From Mucilaginibacter phyllosphaerae (GTDB lineage Bacteria > Bacteroidota > Bacteroidia > Sphingobacteriales > Sphingobacteriaceae): 64,000 nucleotides of DNA. Positions within the stretch are counted from its first letter, which is position 1. Each line of letters starts with the position of its first letter. The notes under the pieces were generated by a model. The model was not told the origin of the DNA. It made no database searches and saw only the letters and a list, made by a program, of their open reading frames with translations. Positions 54,388-61,336 of this stretch are shown here, one piece after another. Made by a program: the position numbers and the translations under genes. Location: NCBI RefSeq assembly GCF_004378255.1, contig NZ_SNQG01000002.1:682001-746000 (forward strand), read 5' to 3'.

Positions 54388-56025
54388 TTAATTCTCTTTC
54401 TCTAAAAACGGATATCTGTAATCTTTAGGCGAATCAAAGGTTTCTTTGATGGTACGCGGCGATACCCAGCGCAGCAGGTTAATCATAGAACCGGCCTTAT
54501 CGTTAGTGCCAGATCCGCGCGCGCCGCCAAATGGCTGCTGGCCTACAACCGCACCGGTTGGTTTATCGTTAATGTAGAAGTTACCTGCAGCGTTACGCAG
54601 GCGTTGTGTAGCCTCTGCAATAGCATAGCGGTCTTGCGATAAAATAGCACCTGTTAATGCATAAATAGATGTTTTATCTACAATATCCAGAATCTTGTCC
54701 CACTCGCTGTCCTCGTAAACATAAACGGTAAGTACGGGGCCAAATAACTCTTCGCACATGGTAACATAATAAGGGTCGTTAACCTTTAAAACGGTTGGCT
54801 GTATAAACCAGCCCTGGCTTTTATCGTAATTACCACCTGCAATAATCTCAACATCTTTATCTGCTTTGGCAGCATCAATGTATTTGGCCAGTTTATCAAA
54901 CGATACCTCGCTGATAACCGCATTAATAAAGTTCTCAAAATCTTCGGTAGGGCCCATTTTAAAGGTAGCCATTTCGCGTACCGTGTGCTCCTGCACCGCT
55001 GGCCAAAGGCTTGCCGGGATGTAAGCACGTGAGGCAGCCGAACACTTCTGCCCCTGATATTCAAAAGCGCCCCTTAACAAGGCTACGGCAACGGCATCAG
55101 CATTGGCGCTTGGGTGGGCAAGCACAAAATCCTTACCACCGGTTTCGCCTACAATACGCGGGTAGGTTTTATATTTATGAATATTGGTGCCAATAGTTTG
55201 CCAGATGTGCTGAAATACCTTGGTAGAGCCTGTAAAGTGGATCCCTGCAAAATCCGGGTGGTTAAATACCACATCGCCAACCTCTGGTCCGTCTGCATAT
55301 ATCAGGTTAATTACACCGGCAGGCAGGCCTGCTTCAATTAATACCTGCATAATTACGTTGGCAGCATAAACCTGCGTATCCGCAGGTTTCCAAACTACTA
55401 CGTTACCCATCATGGCGGCAGATGCCGGCAGGTTTCCTGCAATAGCGGTAAAGTTAAAAGGCGTTAAAGCAAACACAAAACCTTCTAAAGGGCGTTGCTC
55501 TAAACGGTTCCATACCCCTTTGCCCGATACGGGTGGTTGCTGCTGGTAAATTTCGGTCATGTATTGCACGTTAAAGCGCAAAAAGTCAATAAATTCACAG
55601 GCGGCATCAATTTCGGCCTGGTAAGCGTTTTTGCTTTGGCCAAGCATGGTAGCCGCATTTATTTTGTAGCGGTATGGGCCGGCAATCAGTTCGGCAGCTT
55701 TTAAAAATATGGCGGCACGCTGTTCCCATGGCAGGTTTTCCCAATCTGCCTTAGCAGCCAGGGCAGCATCAATAGCGGCGGTAACATGGCTTTTATCGCC
55801 GTAATGGAAGGTGCCTAACAGGTGCTTATGATCATGCGGCGGGCGCAGTTCTACCAGTTTACCGGTACGCACTTCTTTACCGCCAATGTACATGGGTATA
55901 TCAATTTGCTGGGCACGGGCTTCGGTTAAAGCCGCTTTAAGCGCTGCACGTTCTACACTGCGCGGGCCGTAGTTTAAAACAGGCTCGTTTACAGGCGCCG
56001 GAACATTAAAAAATCCTTTTAACAT
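54388..56025 (-). CDS. pruA: L-glutamate gamma-semialdehyde (delta-1-pyrroline-5-carboxylate) dehydrogenase
   Basis: 545 aa aldehyde dehydrogenase. Catalytic Cys328 (YQGQKCSAASR) and general base Glu294 (VGETGGKD) are intact; the NAD-binding FTGSTKVFQHIW is typical of the monofunctional PutA-like P5CDH. Second step of proline catabolism, giving glutamate. No proline dehydrogenase gene is next to it. A clear promoter is present. Confidence 0.95.
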   Translation of the reverse strand: MLKGFFNVPAPVNEPVLNYGPRSVERAALKAALTEARAQQIDIPMYIGGKEVRTGKLVELRPPHDHKHLLGTFHYGDKSHVTAAIDAALAAKADWENLPWEQRAAIFLKAAELIAGPYRYKINAATMLGQSKNAYQAEIDAACEFIDFLRFNVQYMTEIYQQQPPVSGKGVWNRLEQRPLEGFVFALTPFNFTAIAGNLPASAAMMGNVVVWKPADTQVYAANVIMQVLIEAGLPAGVINLIYADGPEVGDVVFNHPDFAGIHFTGSTKVFQHIWQTIGTNIHKYKTYPRIVGETGGKDFVLAHPSANADAVAVALLRGAFEYQGQKCSAASRAYIPASLWPAVQEHTVREMATFKMGPTEDFENFINAVISEVSFDKLAKYIDAAKADKDVEIIAGGNYDKSQGWFIQPTVLKVNDPYYVTMCEELFGPVLTVYVYEDSEWDKILDIVDKTSIYALTGAILSQDRYAIAEATQRLRNAAGNFYINDKPTGAVVGQQPFGGARGSGTNDKAGSMINLLRWVSPRTIKETFDSPKDYRYPFLEKEN

Positions 56026-56045
56026 AGATGATTTATTTGAGAGCG

Positions 56046-56077
56046 CAAAGATAGGGGTTTAGGCGCAGATGTGCCAA
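56046..56077 (-). promoter_or_regulatory. pruA promoter
   Basis: Minus strand: TTG (56075-56077), 21 nt, TATCTTTG (56046-56053); leader of about 15-20 nt to ATG 56025. Confidence 0.72.
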
Positions 56078-56233
56078 TAGGCAGCCAGGCAAATTAAAAT
56101 TGTGACGTGAGATTGATATGAAAATATTAAAGCCGTTAATTACGATATGATATATGAAATAATCTAATTCAGGTAGATTGGTTTTTAAGAAAAGCTTATT
56201 TTATTTAAAGTTTTTATTATCAATATGTTACAA

Positions 56234-56266
56234 ATGTTCACGATGTTCATGCGCGTGAATATGAAC
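56234..56266. promoter_or_regulatory. interleaved inverted repeats upstream of the HTH gene
   Basis: TTCACG (56237-56242) pairs with CGTGAA (56254-56259), and GTTCAT (56245-56250) with ATGAAC (56261-56266), in an interleaved pattern. ATGTTCA occurs twice at a 9-nt step (56234, 56243). It lies about 70 nt before the regulator start and suits an operator. Nothing else was recognised in 56078-56337. Confidence 0.5.
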
Positions 56267-56337
56267 AGTAGGTGCAATCTTTTTTACAAGTTTTAAGCAA
56301 ACGTGCCTACTTTACCAAAAATGTTTATAATTGTATC

Positions 56338-56700
56338 ATGTCTGACGAAGCAGTTGTAAAACGGATAAAGGTTATTGTGAAAGAGCATGGCGGTCAGTTG
56401 GCATTGGCTAATACGATTGGGGTAGACCAGGGTTTTATCAGTAAGGTGATCAATCAGAAACAGGATATCAGTTACTATCTTATCCGTAAATTGTGTTTCC
56501 AGTTAAAATACTCGCCCGAGTGGCTCATATTGGGTACCGGTGATAAAATGATCCATAAGCAGGACTCGGCCAAACTCATTACCGAAATCCAGATGATGCG
56601 CACCGAGGTAGATATTTTGCACGCCCGTATGCGGGCCTACGAAATTGAGCTGCAGGAATTGAAGCAGCATAACTTAACTGATAAGCAAAAAGCTGGTTAA
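56338..56700 (+). CDS. HTH transcriptional regulator with C-terminal coiled coil
   Basis: 120 aa from ATG 56338; a longer in-frame start exists 66 nt upstream but adds an unconserved-looking stretch. Residues about 1-65 hold a lambda-repressor/XRE-like helix-turn-helix (LALANTIGVDQGFISKVINQ). The remainder (about 75-112) is heptad-rich (ITEIQMMRTEVDILHARM), likely a dimerising coiled coil. It precedes the TonB-dependent receptor operon and could control it or itself; this is inferred from position only. Confidence 0.8.
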   Translation: MSDEAVVKRIKVIVKEHGGQLALANTIGVDQGFISKVINQKQDISYYLIRKLCFQLKYSPEWLILGTGDKMIHKQDSAKLITEIQMMRTEVDILHARMRAYEIELQELKQHNLTDKQKAG

Positions 56701-56790
56701 CAGCGTGTTTAAGCCCCTCGTTAACATTGGGATAATATGAAGTGGCGTTTATGGTAATAAACGCATAACATTCAACTAACATCGCGGTAA

Positions 56791-56798
56791 TAGTTTTG
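56791..56798 (+). promoter_or_regulatory. -7 box of the TonB-dependent receptor gene
   Basis: TAGTTTTG, a match to TAnnTTTG, 19 nt before the GTG start at 56818. No clear -33 element. Confidence 0.5.
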
Positions 56799-56817
56799 CG
56801 GTATTAAATTAATACAC

Positions 56818-59607
56818 GTGAAAAAAGTTTTATCCGCAATCATCGTTCTATTCGTTTTAGCACTAAGTGCGGGCAATTTATTTGCCCAAACCACAGGCCG
56901 CATCTCTGGTAAGGTTATCGATCAAAAAACCAGCGAAACCTTAATAGGGGCAACCGTTAACATACAAGGCACCACAAAAGCTGCCGCTACCGATGTTGAG
57001 GGCCATTATGTAATAAGCGGCCTTGAGCCCGGCAGATACACCATACTGGTAAGATACATTGGCTATCAAAGTAAAACCATTTCTGATATTGAAGTTAAGG
57101 CGGGCGGCAATACCCCGCTTGATATAACCGTTGGCCAGGCCGAGTCAAAAGCCCTGAATGAGGTGGTGATCAAAGCCACATACCGTCAGGAATCAGTAGG
57201 TGCGCTGTATGCCATTCAAAAAAACAGTGTATCTATATCTGATGGGATATCTTCAGAACTGATCCGTAAATCACCAGACAGGAATACCAGCGATGTACTT
57301 AAGCGTGTAAGCGGCACAACCATACAAGACAATAAGTTTGTGGTTGTACGTGGTTTGAGCGACCGCTACAACACCGCATCGCTTGATGGCGCACCGCTGC
57401 CAAGTACCGAGCCTAACCGCAAAGCTTTCTCTTTTGACATTGTACCGTCAAACCTTATTGATAACATCGTTATCAGTAAAACAGCAAGCCCTGATATAGC
57501 AGGCGACTTTGCAGGCGGTAACGTGCAGATTATGACCAAAGATATTCCCGACCAAAATTTTGTTACCATTGGCGTTGGCGCGGGCTATAATACCTTAAGT
57601 ACATTTAAAGATTTTAAAAGCGGTTACCGCAGCACAAGCGATTATTTTGCTTTTGACGATGGCAGCCGTAAACTGGTTGCAAATTTCCCAAGTACCGAAC
57701 AGATTGTTAATAAACAGGTAACCGGTACACGTAATATACAATCCATCAACAGCCTTAATAACGATTTTAGCGTTTATACAAACAAAGCGCTGCCTACACA
57801 AAATTACCAGTTAACCATTGGTAACGTAAAAGAGATAGGCGCAAACAAAAACCGTTTTGGTACTACAGTAGCTTTAACCTACCGTAATTCGCAAAACATT
57901 ACACCTGATCTGATCCAGCGGTTTAATGATTATGATTATCATAACAGTTTATATAAGTTCTCTACCAACGTTGGTGCTTTAGCAAATTTTGCCTACAGCT
58001 TCGGTAAAAACAAGATCACCTTTAAAAACTTATACAACCGTATTTTAGATGATCAGTTTACTTACCGTACGGGTACAAACTTAAGCACATCAAGCGATAA
58101 CCGTTTTTACGCTTATGATTTGCTTACTAAAGCCTTGTTCAAATCAACAGTAGAAGGTGAGCATGCCCTGGGCGAAAAAAATTCAAAAATTAAATGGAAC
58201 CTGGGTTACAGCAATATTGTGAACGACCAGCCCGATCAAAGAAAAGTAAACTACAAAAGCCTTAACGGCGGCGATTACGTTGCCCAGGTTACAGGTTTAC
58301 AAAAAGAGAACGCCCGTTTCTTTTCGCACCTGAACGAGAATATTTACTCGGGTAAGGTTGATTACAGCCTGCCGGTAAATCTGTTTAAACAAAGTACGCT
58401 TAAAGTGGGCCTTAACTCGCAATACCGCGACAGGACATTTGGTGCAAGGTTTTTAGGTTTGGTGCTTAATACCAACAACCCTAACTATCCAAATGCCAGC
58501 GATATTTTAACCAGGCCTATTGAAACCCTGTTTGGCCAAAACGCCATTAATGCAGGTTTATACAACCTGGATGAATTATCAAACCCTACAGACAGGTACA
58601 CCGCTAATAGTTTAACCAATGCAACCTATGCTATGTTAGACAGCAAGATTGGTGAAAAAGTACGTATAGTTTATGGCTTGCGTGTAGAAAAGTTTGACCT
58701 TAACCTGGAGAGTGCCGACAAAACCAAAGCAAAGGTTAACTTAGATAATCTTGACTTTTTGCCCTCTGTAAACTTTACCTACGCTTTAACGCCTAAAGCA
58801 AACTTTAGGGCATCATACGCACGCACTATTGCCCGCCCCGAGTTTAGGGAGCTTGCAAATTTTGCCTACTATGATTATGAGTTGCTGGCAACCGTACAGG
58901 GCGAACCTGCTTTGAAAAGAACAAGCATTGATAATGCCGATTTAAGGTACGAATTTTACCCGTCGGCAGGCCAGATATTTTCGGTATCGGCCTTCTACAA
59001 AAGGTTTCAGAATGCTATCGAGCCTTATATAGATGATCAAAACTCATCAACCACCATCAGTTACTTTAACTCAAAATCTGCCTATGTTTATGGCTTTGAA
59101 CTGGAGGCCCGCAAAGCACTTGATTTTGTTAACGACAGCAAGTTCTTTAAAAATACCACAGCGTATGCTAACTTTTCTTTCAACAAATCGCAGGTTACCA
59201 ACCCCGATGTTGTATCGGCAAAAGATGAGCGTTTAGAAAAGAAACGCCCGCTGGTAGGCCAATCGCCTTATGTGATCAATGCCGGTATATCCCACACCGA
59301 ATTAGATAACAAATTATCCTTAAACCTATTGTTTAACCGCCTTGGTAAAAGAATTTTTTACGCCGGTGGCCAAACCTACTCAAGCGTGTATGAAAGCCCG
59401 CGTAATGTGTTAGATTTTCAGGTGGGTTACAAGGTGATCAAAAACCGCGGCGAGATCAAATTCAGCGGCAGCGATATTTTGCATAACAACTACAATTTTA
59501 CCTATGAGCTTGATGGCAAACCATACGTTCCATCCGGCCAGGGCAACATCTTCAGAAACTATAACATAGGTTCAAACTACGCACTGTCATTTAATTACAC
59601 ATTTTAA
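56818..59607 (+). CDS. TonB-dependent receptor with CarboxypepD_reg-like domain
   Basis: 929 aa, GTG start. Signal peptide ends at LFAQ (about 24). A CarboxypepD_reg-like domain (about 28-105; ISGKVIDQKTSETLIGATVN), a plug domain (about 118-235; VLKRVSGTTIQDNKFVVVRG and GDFAGGNVQIMTKD) and a 22-stranded barrel ending in Phe (FNYTF). CirA-like rather than SusC-like: there is no SusD partner downstream. The paired gene encodes a lipoprotein instead. Probably imports a scarce nutrient using TonB energy. Confidence 0.93.
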   Translation: MKKVLSAIIVLFVLALSAGNLFAQTTGRISGKVIDQKTSETLIGATVNIQGTTKAAATDVEGHYVISGLEPGRYTILVRYIGYQSKTISDIEVKAGGNTPLDITVGQAESKALNEVVIKATYRQESVGALYAIQKNSVSISDGISSELIRKSPDRNTSDVLKRVSGTTIQDNKFVVVRGLSDRYNTASLDGAPLPSTEPNRKAFSFDIVPSNLIDNIVISKTASPDIAGDFAGGNVQIMTKDIPDQNFVTIGVGAGYNTLSTFKDFKSGYRSTSDYFAFDDGSRKLVANFPSTEQIVNKQVTGTRNIQSINSLNNDFSVYTNKALPTQNYQLTIGNVKEIGANKNRFGTTVALTYRNSQNITPDLIQRFNDYDYHNSLYKFSTNVGALANFAYSFGKNKITFKNLYNRILDDQFTYRTGTNLSTSSDNRFYAYDLLTKALFKSTVEGEHALGEKNSKIKWNLGYSNIVNDQPDQRKVNYKSLNGGDYVAQVTGLQKENARFFSHLNENIYSGKVDYSLPVNLFKQSTLKVGLNSQYRDRTFGARFLGLVLNTNNPNYPNASDILTRPIETLFGQNAINAGLYNLDELSNPTDRYTANSLTNATYAMLDSKIGEKVRIVYGLRVEKFDLNLESADKTKAKVNLDNLDFLPSVNFTYALTPKANFRASYARTIARPEFRELANFAYYDYELLATVQGEPALKRTSIDNADLRYEFYPSAGQIFSVSAFYKRFQNAIEPYIDDQNSSTTISYFNSKSAYVYGFELEARKALDFVNDSKFFKNTTAYANFSFNKSQVTNPDVVSAKDERLEKKRPLVGQSPYVINAGISHTELDNKLSLNLLFNRLGKRIFYAGGQTYSSVYESPRNVLDFQVGYKVIKNRGEIKFSGSDILHNNYNFTYELDGKPYVPSGQGNIFRNYNIGSNYALSFNYTF

Positions 59608-59701
59608 GAAATAGTTTACAATAAGTTATTTGTTAAACGCCGCTTAATGCAGGCTTAATACAAGTAGCCGAAATTTGATAAAAATCGAACAATAAGCAAA
59701 C

Positions 59702-61150
59702 ATGAAAAAACCATTATTATTTTTAGCGCTAAGCGCAGTTATCCTGGCAAGTTCTTGCTCTAAAAAGGAAGCTACTATTGATCCGGTTGTTGTACCACCC
59801 GTACAAACCAGCACTTCGGTTGAGGTTAGTGGTGATATTGCTACCAACACTACCTGGACAGCAGACAAAATTTATACCCTTAAAGGCTTTGTGTACGTTA
59901 CAGAAGGCGCTACACTTACCATTGAGCCGGGTACAATTGTTAAAGGCGACAAAGCAACCAAAGGTACTTTAATTATTACCAGGGGTGCTAAGATCATGGC
60001 AGTTGGTACAGCCAGCAAGCCTATAGTATTTACTTCATCATTTGCTGCCGGCACACGTGCCGCAGGCGACTGGGGCGGTTTAATCCTTTTAGGTAAAGCA
60101 CCTGTAAACTCTGGTGATAACGTAAACATCGAAGGTGGTTTAGATGCTAAAGGCAATGCTGCCAAATACATTCAGTACGGTGGTACTGTAGCTAACGACA
60201 ACTCGGGTACTATTAAATATGTACGTGTTGAGTATGCAGGTGTACCTTTTTCTCCTGATAACGAAATTAACGGTATCACTTTTGGCGGCGTAGGTTCTGG
60301 TACTACTATTGAGTACGTAGAAGTTTATCGTTCTGGCGATGACGCTTACGAGTGGTTTGGTGGTTCTGTAAACGCAAAACACCTGTTAGCTATCGGCAGC
60401 TTAGATGATGATTTTGATACGGACAACGGTTTCTCTGGTAAAGTGCAGTTTGGTTTAGCACAACGTTACCCAACAATTGCCGATGTATCCGGTTCAAACG
60501 CATTCGAATCTGACAATGATAAAGACGGTTCAAACAAAACACCGCAAACTACGGCTATATTTTCAAACATGACGCTGTTAGGCCCGGTATTGCCTTCAAC
60601 TGCAGGTGCAACTTTACCTACGGTAAATGCTAACCACCAGCATGCAGCACAGATCCGTCGTAACTCTTCAGAAAGCATCTTTAACTCTGTATTCTCTGGT
60701 TTCCAGGAAGGTATTTACATTGATGATTCTAAAGTAACCACAGCCGGTGCAACATCTGCAAACTTTGTAGCCGGCCGTATAGGTTTTGCCAACAACATTA
60801 TTTATGGTTGCAATAAAAAAAGCAATGAAGTAAAGGGCGAAAACAAATCATTATTTGAAGCAACTTTAAGGCTTAACAATGTTTTTGATGCCGCTAAATA
60901 TGCTGATGCTTTGATCAACGATCCTTTTAAATTCTCATCAGATTTTGCATTGCCCGGCACACCTGTATTTACTGTTAAAACAGGTTCAATTGCTGCAACA
61001 GGTGCAATTTATAGCGATACAAAAATTGCCGATACTTTCTTTGATAAAGTAGCTTACCGCGGTGCTTTTGGTACTGATGACTGGAGCGCTGGCTGGGCTA
61101 ACTACAACCCGCAAGTGTTACCATACACTACACCAGGTGCTGTAAATTAA
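59702..61150 (+). CDS. receptor-associated beta-helix-like lipoprotein
   Basis: 482 aa. Signal peptide with lipobox ASSC (Cys about 19), a Pro/Val/Thr linker, then repetitive beta-strand sequence starting WTADKIYTLKGFVYVTEGAT and LTIEPGTIVKGDKATKGTL, which reads as a right-handed parallel beta-helix. Acidic stretches (SLDDDFDTDNG, ESDNDKDGS) may bind calcium. I recognise the family as a common partner of CirA-like receptors in Bacteroidota, with unknown ligand. Placed 94 nt after the receptor gene and ended by a terminator, so the pair is an operon. Confidence 0.82.
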   Translation: MKKPLLFLALSAVILASSCSKKEATIDPVVVPPVQTSTSVEVSGDIATNTTWTADKIYTLKGFVYVTEGATLTIEPGTIVKGDKATKGTLIITRGAKIMAVGTASKPIVFTSSFAAGTRAAGDWGGLILLGKAPVNSGDNVNIEGGLDAKGNAAKYIQYGGTVANDNSGTIKYVRVEYAGVPFSPDNEINGITFGGVGSGTTIEYVEVYRSGDDAYEWFGGSVNAKHLLAIGSLDDDFDTDNGFSGKVQFGLAQRYPTIADVSGSNAFESDNDKDGSNKTPQTTAIFSNMTLLGPVLPSTAGATLPTVNANHQHAAQIRRNSSESIFNSVFSGFQEGIYIDDSKVTTAGATSANFVAGRIGFANNIIYGCNKKSNEVKGENKSLFEATLRLNNVFDAAKYADALINDPFKFSSDFALPGTPVFTVKTGSIAATGAIYSDTKIADTFFDKVAYRGAFGTDDWSAGWANYNPQVLPYTTPGAVN

Positions 61151-61168
61151 TTAAAAACTATACTATTC

Positions 61169-61203
61169 AAAAGCGGCTATCCAAACGGGTAGCCGCTTTT
61201 TTT
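61169..61203 (+). terminator. rho-independent terminator
   Basis: 11-bp stem AAAAGCGGCTA/TAGCCGCTTTT (61169-61179, 61190-61200) followed by more T residues; ends the receptor-lipoprotein operon. Confidence 0.93.
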
Positions 61204-61336
61204 GTGGTTTGCAGTTAAATTCAGTAAACATTAATTTAACATTGCTTAAGCTATTCTAATGCCATTCTAATGCTTGCTTAACAGGCGCGTAATATTACCG
61301 GGGCACTTTTGACGGAAATAAAACCCCTTCAAAAAA

